Shown one piece after another: positions 22,339-33,062 of a stretch of 64,000 bases of DNA. The position numbers and the translations under genes were made by a program. Every line of letters starts with the position of its first letter. Position 1 is the stretch's first letter. The DNA lies in assembly GCF_000005505.3 (NCBI RefSeq), contig NC_016135.3:21112613-21176612 (forward strand), in the 5' to 3' direction. Below the pieces are notes generated by a model, which saw nothing but the letters and a program-made list of their open reading frames with translations, did not search any database and was not told the origin of the DNA. This DNA comes from Brachypodium distachyon. Its lineage: Eukaryota; Streptophyta; Magnoliopsida; Poales; Poaceae.

Positions 22339-22568
22339 AAGTTTGGCAAATGAACTGGAACACATGTGCGCGAAGCCGTACATCACATAATTTTCATCCG
22401 CTAGGCCAAAGGACGGAAGAAAATCTTGACTTTTTAAGCTTCTTTTAGCTCCACTCATAAGTTTGGCAAATGAACTGAAACACATGTGCACGAAGCCATA
22501 CAACGAGCACAACACATAAGTTACATCCGCTAGGCCAAAGGACGGAAGAAAATCTTGCCTTTTTAGCT
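22339..22568. repeat. Two-copy tandem duplication
   Basis: Copy A (22339-22440) and copy B (22459-22568) share AAGTTTGGCAAATGAACTG, CACATGTGC and CCGCTAGGCCAAAGGACGG. Copy B carries about ten extra bases near ACGAGCACAA. It lies downstream of the ALT gene ending at 22942. Confidence 0.8.
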
Positions 22569-22941
22569 TATTTTATTTTCACGCATCTGTGGGTCAGAAG
22601 AACGGACGTCCTTTGCAGTTTTGAAAACCAGCACCACCTCTGGGTCAGATTGAAAGATACGGGCTGAGTTGCAGATTATGAAACGAACTGAGCTGAAGCA
22701 CCAGCACATGCCCCGGAGTCGGGATGTAGGAGCTGCTTTCTCTTTACAGCCGACAGTACAGTTCCTTGTGGGTGAGAGGTACATTTATTGTAGTATCACT
22801 CAACAAAATTTGGACCTAGAATCACAGGTTACAAGTGTTGCTACAAGTCCGATATTTCGAAGGAGTGTTACCGAGACAACACGAGAATTGGACACAGCTC
22901 TTCTCACATGGCGTCAGAATCGAACCAGAAGACGTAGCCGC

Positions 22942-24850
22942 CTAAACACTGCTTTCCTCGGACGAAAACAACTGTAGCTTGGACAGGAACTCTGGAGGTA
23001 AACGAGTTGGCCGGTAGTCTTTGTTGAGACAAACAGCTGTTGCTTTTGCTTCCACCATCAACTGGCATGATAAATGGAAATGCAGAATCGTGATATGTAC
23101 ATGAGAATTTTGCTGTAAAGAATGGTTGCACAGATGTCTAAGAGTAATTTATACTACTCCCTCTGATCCATAAAAGTGTCGCCCACTTCACTTTTTATGG
23201 ATCAGAGGGAGTACTTGATAGTTAATACATCGTACGAATTGTAGAAAATGTACCATGCTTAACACAATGCCCTCCAGCACATGGCCTTGTTGCCGTGTTT
23301 GGATTGCAAATGTGCACTTTATCATGTTTTTCTATTCTGAATATATAAAACTCTTTTGTTCTGCATACCTCATGGTTAGGCAGCTTCTCAATGTAGTGCT
23401 CGAAAATCATCCTTACACCTTTGATGCTTGCAAGCCTCACCTTAACGACAAACTTGTCACCACTCTGACAGGGCAAGAAAATAATGAAAAGGTGAAATCA
23501 GATCCGTTGAGAACATATGATAGCACCTCACAGTATTGCATATAATATCTTGAATTTCAACAATGGAAGAAGGGCATTACTCTCAAAGGCGCCACGTACT
23601 TGAGGTGCATCTCAGAGAGGGCCAGCGACTCACCACTGCGCGCTACTGCATCTGCACTTATTCCTATGCTCTCAAGTAGTTCATGACGGCCTACTCAATT
23701 TGAAGTCACAGAACCCAATGAGAGACCTCATTTTTTAAATCCATGTTCTGTTCAGAAGATGTCGCTATGTTACCTAATGGTATATGAAGTCTTAAGATGC
23801 TATCTGGATCATGCTCATGGACCAAGAGTATAACACTACTATGAGAGATGCAATTGGAATTTGTTCTGAACTCACCATGTTGGCAGTAGCTAGCATATAT
23901 AGCATTGTTGACAACTCCATACTGGTCGAGTTCATAGTCGCGCACCTTCATCTCTACTTCGAAAAACTTATCCACCCTGAAAACCGCAAGGACTAGAGAC
24001 AATGTGATACGCTCACATTCATGTGCATTCAAAGATCAATCAAATGAACAAAGCATAGTTTCGAGGATATCATACAGAGGTACCAAAATTCATACTCGCC
24101 CTCCAGAGGCTGCAGAGCCTTAGCTGTACTTTAGTTTCTTTCTTTTCGGTTTTGCTAGTTTAGTTAGGACCTTCTTCCAGCTTTTGTTTTTGTTTTGTTT
24201 TTCCCTTGTGCTTCGCTCAGTTTTTGGTTGCGCTTTGCACCTTCTTGGCATCTTCGTCTAATACAAAATGACGGCCATTTTGATTCGTGAAGTGTGTGTT
24301 GAAGGGAAAAAAAATGAGATACTGAAATTATAGTGCACACCAGGAAGCATCGAGGACATGATTTCAGTTAAAGATGAAACGCCAGCAGCATGCTCAAATT
24401 AATTAGGTAGGGCATGAATTAGCATGAGTTTGTACTTCAAGATCAGCTAAATTGGTTACTCCGATTAACTTCACTGTTAGCATCAGATTCTCCATGGAAG
24501 CACACACGAGGCTCTGGACCAAAAGGCAAAAGCTGCGTCCGCGTGTCCACGATTACATCCCTTCGGCTAAGTCCGTGACCAAGGTCGATTCAGCCCCCCA
24601 ATTCCGGTCCCCCCTCATCCCATGAACCAATAAGCAGAAAGGAGACGAACCTCAGACCGGTCTCGGGGCTAGCTGACTGGGCGCAGACGGCGAGGGGGCG
24701 GCATATGCGTCGGGTGGCGGCGGAGGCGAGCGCCTGACGGCGCAGCGGTGCAAATCGACCGGCCGGCCAGCAGCTCCTTCCTACTCCGGCGTGGATCGGC
24801 GGGAGCTGCGAGTGGGCGGTGGGGACGAAGCGGCAAATCTGCTGGTACAT
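22942..24850 (-). CDS. Acyl-ACP thioesterase, ALT type
   Basis: Five exons: 24850-24651, 23976-23876, 23690-23581, 23464-23369 and 23061-22942. GT-AG borders keep one frame of 208 aa. It belongs to the plant ALT/MKS2-like hot-dog thioesterases, which act in plastids on acyl-ACP. Residues 1-67 are Arg/Ser/Ala-rich and fit a transit peptide. Exon 2 gives [20 protein letters not shown] with the active-site Asp. Exon 3 gives the [12 protein letters not shown] stretch, exon 4 [11 protein letters not shown] and [13 protein letters not shown], and exon 5 [20 protein letters not shown]. The only ATG in exon 1 is at 24850. It lies in tandem with the diverged copy at 19978-21137 in the same orientation, so the pair arose by local duplication. 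A short Stowaway insert sits in the last intron. Confidence 0.9.
23157..23211. mobile_element. Short Stowaway-like MITE in the last ALT intron
   Basis: 55-bp inverted repeat beginning CTCCCTCTGATCCATAAAAG and ending with its complement, flanked by TA (23155-23156 and 23212-23213). It lies between exons 4 and 5 of the ALT gene. Confidence 0.8.
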
Positions 24851-25270
24851 TGCGGCGGAATCACCGAATCAGAGTGGACCGGTGCGGCGCAGGCCAAGCG
24901 GCCGGGTGCCAGCATGGCCTATGTACTTTTGCCAACTTTTTTGCTTTTTTTTTTGAGAATAACATTTTTGCTTTTTTAGGGGTTGTTTGTCTTGGCATCA
25001 GCCGCCTGTTTTTGTTTTTCAAACCAGTCGCCTGGTTTTGGCTTCCAAACCAGGCGTCTGTTTTGCAAGTCCAAAACAATTGCATGCTGTTTTGAAAAAA
25101 ACCAGTCGACTAATTTAAATAAAACAAACAGTCACATTTTTTTAAATCCCCCAAATCAAAGATCCAATGCACAAAAATTGTATTTCCCAACACAAAAATC
25201 TGACTTTGAACCTGCTAGAAGCACAATTGCCCCTGGAATTAATTTTCAAAAAATTCACTTTGAATTTGAT
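24851..25270. other. Upstream flank of the ALT gene
   Basis: The first 80 bases are GC-rich and probably contain the ALT promoter or leader. The sequence then turns abruptly T-rich at about 24930, which may be an insertion boundary, although no terminal repeat was confirmed. Confidence 0.4.
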
Positions 25271-25274
25271 GATT

Positions 25275-26015
25275 AAAAGCATGCAATTGCAGCTTCTAGT
25301 CATAAAAATTGCACTGTTTTTGATAATTAAAAGCATGCGATTGCAGCTGTTGGGCATAAAAACTCAATTTGAATTTGATTAATAAAAGAATGCAATTGCA
25401 ACTACTGTAGCATAAAAATTGGACTGGAAAATGCATGCAATTGCAGCTCTTAGCCAGAAGAATTGCACTGGAAAAAAATGATGCAATTGCGGCTGCCTAC
25501 CAGAGCAATTGCACTAAGACAGATGATGCGAAAATGTTCCCAAAATAGTTAACCTATGCAATCGAAACAAATTTCATAAATCAGCGGTTACAACTAATCG
25601 GCCAAATCAAACCCACCAACATTGATGAAGAGCATGGATGCTAACTTGAATGACCGGCAGCCACATGCATCAGAGGGTGTCCCTCCCCGTGGTAATCTTT
25701 GCCCCTCTTAAGTTAAAACCTTGATTTGAGTTCAGAAAAATCAATAAGCTGGATGAACAAGATTCCATCCATGTGCAGATAACATGGGTACATAAAAATA
25801 AATAAGATCAAATCTAGATATTTGTGCAATTGCAACTGCTTACAGCCAAAATTGCACTGTCAGGTAAGGTCTAACTGCATCTGCTTGCAGCCCAAATTTC
25901 ACTGAAAAAAAATGTCATGTAAGTTGCAATTGCATCTACTCACAGCTGAAACTCCGCTGGCAAGAAAGGGTGCAATTCCAGCTGCTCAAGGTAAGCTGCA
26001 ATTGCAATTGACTGC
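25275..26015. repeat. Degenerate repeat field with GCAATTGC core
   Basis: At least nine diverged units of about 45-55 bp, in two groups (25275-25520 and 25825-26015). Each has a TGCAATTGCAGCT-like stretch, then a short spacer, then a complementary CATAAAAATTGCACT-like stretch. A further unit lies at about 26690. Individual units could fold into short hairpins. The unit length varies, so this is not a CRISPR array or a simple satellite. Confidence 0.75.
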
Positions 26016-27955
26016 ACAAAACTAGATCGAACTAAACTATTTGAATTCCAGAAAAAAAAACTAAAATCAAAAAAGGGACAGGTTGTTGTTTCCCAATTTC
26101 AAAAATGAATTTGAATTTCAAACAACTGCGATTGACCGGCAAGAAAGGGTCCGAGAGAACTATTTGAAAGCCATAACTTATCAATATCATAAAAATGGCT
26201 TGAAAAACCAACAATATTGAAACAAATATTGTAAGGCAAAAAGCTTGACGATGAGCTTGAAATCTTGAATACTAACCTCAATGAGCGGGAACAACACGCA
26301 TCAAGGACGGCATATCTAAAATCACATATAGTGGCAGGAAGATAAAAAATGCAAAAAACATTCATAATCACATGAAACTTGATGAGTTTAGATGCTGACT
26401 GCTTTCACATTACTAAGTTTTTCATAAGATGGGCCCTACAAAAAGTAACCATATATACACATGATACAACTAGCTGGCAAAACACATCATTCAATGTTGG
26501 AAGACTGATTATTCTCAAGCTTTCTGCCTTACAGGGCTTTGGTAGCATTTCAAATCTACAGAAGACCAATTATTCTCAAGATGATCAGGTAGACAAGAAC
26601 ACAAACACAAGTTTTATAAACAAAAGTGATAAGAATTGGTCAAACTTTTAAAAGTTTAACAAATAACTGAAACAAGTAGAGGAGGCAGTGCAATTGCAAC
26701 TTGACTACATTCTGATTGCATAGATAGAACAATGCAAAACTTGGCCCGGGGGAGTGCAATTAATAAAAAACTTTGCTAAATACAAACTTATGTAAGATAA
26801 AAAAAATGCAAAATCAAATTACATATATGAAGGTCCATAATCAAGAGCTAAAGCACTAGTTGAATGTGACTATGAATAGAACTCGGAATAATTGCTATAG
26901 TTAGTAGGTGTTCAGAAAATCTCACATAACAACAACACAAAACGTCCAAAATCATGCGCACAAATCCGCAAAAAATCACCCACACGGCGGCAAAGGAATG
27001 AGCCCCCAAAACAATTAGTTATGGAAGCTATGTCGCAATCGCAGAACTGAAGCCGAATGATACACAACACAAAACGTAATCCCCGGGACTCAACATAGAT
27101 CTACCATTTCGCCCGGGGACAGAGCAAACGAAGCACTCAAGATGCATGGTGAACAGCCTGCGCAACCAACGACACGCCTCAGAACCTCTACTGCCTTCGC
27201 CTTACCAAATCCGCCACGAAGAGGAAAGCAAAATCTGTGACGAAGACAACTCTAGTTAGAATGTTAGTACAACCAATTCACAGGGGAATAACAGAAACTC
27301 ATGAGCAACTCACCGGAGAGCCGACCAGACCTCACCGGTGGCGAGCGCAGATACAAACCCTTTTCGCCTCTGCTGTCTTCACCTCCCCATGCAGGTGCCA
27401 AAGCAAGAAATCAATCGCAAAAAACAAAACACCACTGGAGGAGGGTTTAAGATGACAAAAAATTACAGATAACAACTTAAAAGCATTAAAAATCAGTCAT
27501 TAAACGCATCATCTGTAGCAAGATTAAGAAACAACCTTAACCCAAAATTGCATCAAACACAAGTTGCTTTCTTACAGAAAGGTATTCAGATAAATAGACA
27601 CTCATAGTTACCAATGGACATTAAAAATTGACACTGATATTGTCCATGAAAATGATTTACTACGGTAAGTAGCAAAGTTAAATTACTGTCACGTCATACA
27701 AAAAAGCATATATATCGAGCAACAATGCTACAACATCAACATAATCAAAACATGAACGCAGAGTGGACATGCCAAGGCATATAACCATATCCTGACACTA
27801 CACTCCTGCTACCCAAAATCACCCAAAAATCAACCCCTAAGATCAACAGATTAGAGGCATCAGCCAAGCATTAGAAATAGGAAGCATTAACATCATATCA
27901 CCTAGGCAGAAGCTCTCCAGTAAAATCTGCAAGAAAAATCAATCATGATTCTGAC
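26016..27955. other. AT-rich region without a recognised gene
   Basis: Continues the AT-rich block. No ORF with family resemblance and no clear transposon end. It probably belongs to the same old insertion as the repeat field, but I could not prove it. Confidence 0.4.
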
Positions 27956-27959
27956 AGTA

Positions 27960-28345
27960 GAAAAATGCATAAATACACTACTACTAGCCTCCCTTCGATC
28001 ACAAGGGTCACAACCTGCGGGAGAACACAAGAGCGCCAAAACCAGGGCCAACTCGCAGCAACACGCCCAAAAAATCGTCATGAGGGTGATCTCTGCGTTG
28101 AGGAGGGAAGCCATTGGCGGAGGAGCAGGAGAATCGGGCGTTGTCCGGGTCGCGAATCGCTTCGCTTTCGCTGCAGCTGGACAAGCGCCTGCTGCTCCGC
28201 GCCCCGACGCCAAGCTCAGCGGCTTCCGTGGCCTCCTCTAAGGGCTCCACAACACCAGATCCTTGCTCCTCCTCATCCTCGCTGGCAGGACGGCGTGTTG
28301 TCCGATACAGACGCCGGCGGCGGCGGGTTCATGGCATCCATCGTG
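27960..28345 (-). pseudogene. Unrecognised acidic gene fragment with frameshift
   Basis: On the minus strand an ATG at 28338 opens MDAMNPPPPASVSDNTPSC, then a +1 shift is needed to continue into ASEDEEEQGSGVVEPLEE and a Ser/Arg-rich stretch (about 28280-28010). GC content is much higher than in the flanks. I do not recognise the family. The N-terminal start, the acidic run and the shift suggest a captured or decayed first exon. Confidence 0.4.
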
Positions 28346-28384
28346 ATGCTACAGAAGAGAAAGTCATAGGAGGAGAAGGTAGGG

Positions 28385-28640
28385 GCCGACGAGGGATGTA
28401 CGAGCTCCGGTGTGCGTGCGCGCGGAGGAGGTGGAGCGGGCCGTGGTGGCGGCCGCCGGGCGCAAGTGCGGCGACCAGCTGAGCGGCGCCATGAAGGACA
28501 AGCGGAGGAGCTCAAGGCACGGCTGCAGGTGCTCCGGCCGGGCACCGACGGCCACGTGTGCGAGCTCGACGACTTCCTTGAGCTGATTTCCCTCGGCCCT
28601 CTCCGGCCAACACCTCTCCAGAAGACCAGAACTCAAACTC
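28385..28640 (+). pseudogene. Unrecognised gene fragment with frameshift
   Basis: In one plus frame EEVERAVVAAAGRKCGDQLS appears. A single-base shift then leads to AEELKARLQVLRPGTDGHVC and ELDDFLELISLG. The charged, heptad-like composition and high GC look coding, but the frame is broken and no start or stop context fits. Adjacent to, and opposite in strand from, the fragment at 27960-28345. Family unknown. Confidence 0.4.
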
Positions 28641-28968
28641 GAGAGCAGACAAGAAGACAAGCAGGTGGGATTGGGAATACCAAAAGGAAGCCGTGGGAGC
28701 AAAAAAAAAAACCCAACAAATTTACCCATCGCGACGCACGCATCTGACGGTACAGAAATCGCCTGCTTTTCCAACAAAAACCAGGTGCCTGTGCTAGCAA
28801 AACTGTTTTTAGGGTATGTAATTTGGCTTTGCCAACTGTTAAGACCGTCGGGAACGGGTCGGGACGTTAAGACGCGGGCTGGGTATGGGCTGGCCCATTG
28901 GCTAGCTATGTGTAAGTACTTCCCCATTTTGGTGTTGTGCTGGGCCAATCCTCAATCCAAATGAAGTA

Positions 28969-29080
28969 CTCTCTGCGATTCATATTATTTATCAAAATAT
29001 TACATGTATTTAAATATTTTTTAAACATAGATAGATTTATATTTGATAAATTTTAGACACATGATATGGATCGGAAAGAG
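28969..29080. mobile_element. Stowaway-like MITE
   Basis: Inverted ends CTCTCTGCGATTCATATTATT and, at the other side, ATGGATCGGAAAGAG, with TA flanks (28967-28968, 29081-29082). AT-rich interior of about 110 bp in total. Confidence 0.65.
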
Positions 29081-29444
29081 TAGAAAATGAAGTAGCTTCG
29101 ACCTATATACATCTTCCCTCAGGAGAGTTGTCATCCTCAGTAAAGCATCACATATAGACGTAGAACGAATAAACACTTGCTGTTTAGTCCGGAAATTGGT
29201 ACACAGCTGTGGTTCTACTAACTTGTAACTACATTTTCTTTTCTTTCTTTGCGGTGGAACTTGTGACCACCCTTGGAAGTTTTAAACGATGAAATGAATC
29301 TATACTGTACTAGCTCATTTGTACATCATGAATTGATGCTAGCTGTTCTATTATTCCACTATCGAGTCTACTATGCCTGTGCTGTACGAATGAATCATGT
29401 GACATGTCTGCTGTAATCTCCAGTGCTCAAAACTGTGTCAAAAT

Positions 29445-31410
29445 TCAGACATCTGGAGCGAGCCAGTGGAATCCGTTGACGAAGCTCTTTCCGAGGAACG
29501 GGCGTGCGGAGAAATAGTCGAGCTCACGCGCCCACGGCACGCCGTGCACGGCGTCGGCGCCGGGTCCCCAGTTCCTGTACATCCCAAAGAACGCCGTCCT
29601 GCATGACGAGAACAACAGCAGGTTAACCTTTGCTCCTCGACTCATAGTCATGCTGAGATTAATTACTGATCTAGCTGAAATAGTAGCACTCCATCCAACA
29701 AAAGATGTCTCAACTTTGACTAAATTTAAATGTATCTATACACTAAGTCATGTTTAGATACATCTAAATTTCGACAAATTTGAGACACGGTTTGAGTAGT
29801 ACTTACATGCTCTTGTTGCTGGTGTGATCCCAGTCGTCCCATCCGCGGGGCGCGATGACGCTGTCGAAGTAGGTGTAGGCGTACACGATCCGCGAGTACT
29901 GCCCCATGGCTCGCCCGACGTAGAGCTGCCCCGTGCCGGTCACCCGGCAGTTGACGAAGGCGAAGCCGGTGCGCTCGCACGGCCCGTTCCGCCCCTGCGC
30001 CGCCACCGACCCGAACCGCTGCGCCGTCGAGTGCAGCTCGCAGTCCTGCTCGCCGTTTTCAGAAGAAGAAAAATGATCGATCCCTCGCCGTCAGTATGGC
30101 ATAAAGCACTTGCGTGTGTATTATGTAAGGAGCCACGGGCGCGTGTTACTACCTTGTAGAGGGAACGGCCGTTGCCGAAGATGAAGTCGATGGAGCCCTG
30201 GATGTAGCAGTCGCGGAAGTAGTGGCGGCCGGCGTCGTCGCAGAGCGTGTCCTGCGCGCCGTAGAAGCCGCAGCCGAAGAAGAAGGCCTTGTCGCCCGAG
30301 ATGCGGAACGCCACCGCCTGCCACCCTTGCATGCCGGGCATCGGTGCGGGAGCCGTGTTCTGTCATGTCAAAAAGCCATAGGAAACCGACGTCAGCCAGA
30401 TGCCAACCTCAGAAACAGCCAAATCCCCAAAAAGAAACGAAGGAGGCGTTGCTGCTCGGCCCAGCAGGCTCTCCAGTCAGCAGCTAGCTAGCATCTCGCC
30501 GTAGCCAGAAGAAGCCGAGCCACACCCGGTCATTTTTGCCCTGCTCCAAGCAAAACTCAAAAACACAACACATCATGGAACGAGTTCGAAATTCTCAAAA
30601 ATTGACGAGCAAGAATACACAGAGATCGATCGACAGCAGCGTTTGCATGATGTGGACTTGTGACCCTGGAGTTTTTTGTCACTTTGTCTGCCCGCCTCTG
30701 CCTCTGCACAGTGCACTGAGATATGCATGCATGCACGGTGCACCACGGGCGCCCGATGGATCTGTCCGTGTGTGCCTCGTGACTCGCGTACTTGTGTTGC
30801 GTTCATGGACCACACTGGGGGCAGCTACGTTTGTGACCTCGGCTACTGATCAGTACTCACCTTGAAGCTGATGTTTTTAGCGGTGAAATAGTTGGATAGA
30901 ACGGTTACGGAGGCGGAGTTGTAGGTGCGGAGCTGCTGCCCGTCGGGGCCGCGGTCGCTCGCCCTGTCGTGCCACTCCACCACCGTCACGTCCCGCCCGG
31001 CGCCCTCGAACGTGATGTACGGCTTCGACGCCGGCACCAACACCTTCTCTCTGCATTGCATACCAGCAAACTAGTCAGATAATTAACAAACACGTGCAAG
31101 TTTGTGCATGCATGCGAAATGTGGCAAAAGGAGCTTACATGTAGGAGCCGGCGTTGATCTGCATGATGACGCGCACGGTGTTGTTGGCCGGCACGGAGTC
31201 CACGGCCTGCTGGATGGAGAGGAAGTCGCCGGCGCCGGTCGCGTCCACCACGATCCTCCGCACGCCCACCGGCTGCCTGTACTGGTGGTGCCCGCTGCCG
31301 CGCCTCGCGGCCTCGCACGGCGTCGGCGTCGTCGCCGCCTGGCACGAGATCAACAGCGGCACGAGGCTCGCGAGCGCCGCCGCCAGTACCAACAAGAGCC
31401 GGCGACCCAT
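29445..31410 (-). CDS. Pectinesterase (pectin methylesterase), short type without PRO domain
   Basis: Five exons: 31410-31139, 31050-30861, 30359-30153, 30045-29807 and 29598-29445, giving 353 aa with GT-AG borders. The enzyme de-esterifies pectin in the cell wall. An N-terminal hydrophobic stretch ([20 protein letters not shown]) is a secretion signal, and no inhibitor-like PRO domain follows. Catalytic motifs in exon 3 are the WQAVAF Gln168, GAQDTL with Asp191, and DFIFG with Asp212. Exon 4 has [11 protein letters not shown] with Arg268; the residue that is Trp in many plant PMEs (GRPW) is Met270. This GRAM form fits the group of Arabidopsis At5g47500, as I recall it. The C-terminus [21 protein letters not shown] is typical. 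I judge it intact. Confidence 0.93.
29689..29796. mobile_element. Degenerate MITE in the last pectinesterase intron
   Basis: Inverted segments GATGTCTCAAC / GTTGAGACA-like and AAATTTAAATGTATCTA / TAGATACATCTAAATTT form a long stem between exons 4 and 5. The ends are worn, so the limits are approximate. Confidence 0.55.
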
Positions 31411-33044
31411 CTCAACAAGTCTCTGAACAAAGGACCAGTGAGATAAAAGTTTGTGCGAAATGTGGCAAACTAAGGTTCTTTGGTATCCGTGTGTTTGTGC
31501 GTGTGTGTCTTGTCACTCTGCTAGCTAGCCTTTCACTCCCACAGTCTCGTGATCGAGCTCTCTCTTACTCACGTTTGCTTGCACGAGGACCGTGAGAGCG
31601 GGCAGCTCTTTCCCACAGCCGAGAGGGTCGAAATATATAGAGGCGTGACGGGGGAGGAGCAAATAATGGAGGAGAGAGTCTGGACTCCGGAATGCACCAG
31701 AGTCCAAATGCTAGGCTTGCATGGAGCGGCCTGTTTTGGAAGTTCCGTCTTGGTCGGACGCTAACGGTCATACTTTGCCTACCTAGGTATCACATGCTTG
31801 TATGCTAGCTAACTGGCTAGCTGCGAAAACGGGTAAATTCTGCGCTAACGTTTAAGCGAAAGAAGAGGGAGACTTTACATATCGACCTGGTGAGTAGTAC
31901 GTGGCCTGTGCAGTCCATGGGGGCTCAAGCTGATTTCACAGCCATCAGGTCGCACATATTATATTGTAGTAGTACGTAATTCATTCCATGGGACCTTGTC
32001 AACCTGTGCAGCTTCTTCTCTTTTCTCTGCAACATAATTCTCTTTTCACTGGAAGACAACTGTATTTCGCACATCGAGTTGTACTAGTAGTATATAGTAT
32101 ATAGTCGATTATTGTATATCAAAATTAATCAATGTAGGTACGTATATGATGAGCTTACGACGTGCGTGACACATATATCAGCTTTTCCAGAGCCCTAGCT
32201 AGACGGGAGGAGGATGCATGGTCCAGAACTCCTGATGTACCGTGGGCCTCTCCAAAACGGTAGATTGGATGGAGACAATAGCGTACGCATTGGTAGGAGT
32301 GCACCATCCATGCACGCATCCACCGGTTACTTCGATTTCCCATTGCAAAGGTCCAAGAAATGCCACCGCATCCGCATGCAAACGCACCGGATAGAACAGT
32401 ACGTCAGTACAAATATGCAAATGCAAGACACAACGCACAAGCTGCACTAAACTACTCCGATAGCCTGATAAAACGGCAATGATCCAAGGACGACGAACGT
32501 ACGACGCGCATGCACCTGACCAGAGCTGCGTGCATGCTGGCCGCCCGGGGGCGCCCATGCTGTCATGCACACTTCACACGCTGAAAAGAGGTCCGGTGTG
32601 TGTGCCCCGCCACGAGTCCGCAAAGCCGAGGCCCTTTCCAATCCATCTATCCGTGCCCGCCTTTTGTCTCTCCAGTGATTAGGAGGTGATCATCGAGAGA
32701 TCAAGATATTAAAAGGCTAAACCCTTTATCATCGTCTTGCTACATATATATGGTCCGTATAACCGTATCCATATATATGGGCCTCGTTCGCAGCTTTATT
32801 AGAGTTGCCTATTGGCTTGGTAGTACTGATCGAGTACAGAGGACCACATGACATGCGCCTGCTGTTAGAAAAGCAGCTCGCGGTTGCATGCATTGAGAAT
32901 AAACCCTTGCCTTTTGGTTGGGATCCATCCATGCATCACGCCCTACCTTTTTACAGTGCAATTCGGAGAAGAAAAGCTGTAGCCCTGTAGCCTTGTATCG
33001 GCAAACTCGCGCGGCTTTGACGAATTCACATCCTTTGTACACTC
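31411..33044. other. Pectinesterase promoter and intergenic region
   Basis: Upstream sequence of the pectinesterase gene. No other gene recognised. ORFs on both strands are short and lack domains. Confidence 0.5.
31632..31640 (-). promoter_or_regulatory. TATA box of the pectinesterase gene (predicted)
   Basis: Minus-strand CTATATATTT lies about 225 bases upstream of the ATG at 31410, in a suitable GC-balanced context. Position and sequence fit a plant TATA box; transcription start not shown. Confidence 0.55.
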
Positions 33045-33062
33045 AAGCATGCAGCGTGCATG

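Larger units (their letters stand above)
21138..22941. other. Region between the two ALT genes
   Basis: Holds the 3' flank of one ALT gene, the promoter of the other, a short Stowaway-like insert and a tandem duplication (listed separately). Open frames such as 21475-21891 show no family resemblance. Confidence 0.5.

Noticed and set aside
25275..26015. Possible CRISPR-like array
   Set aside because: Repeats are degenerate, units vary in length, there are no unique spacers of constant size, and the window is a plant nuclear sequence.
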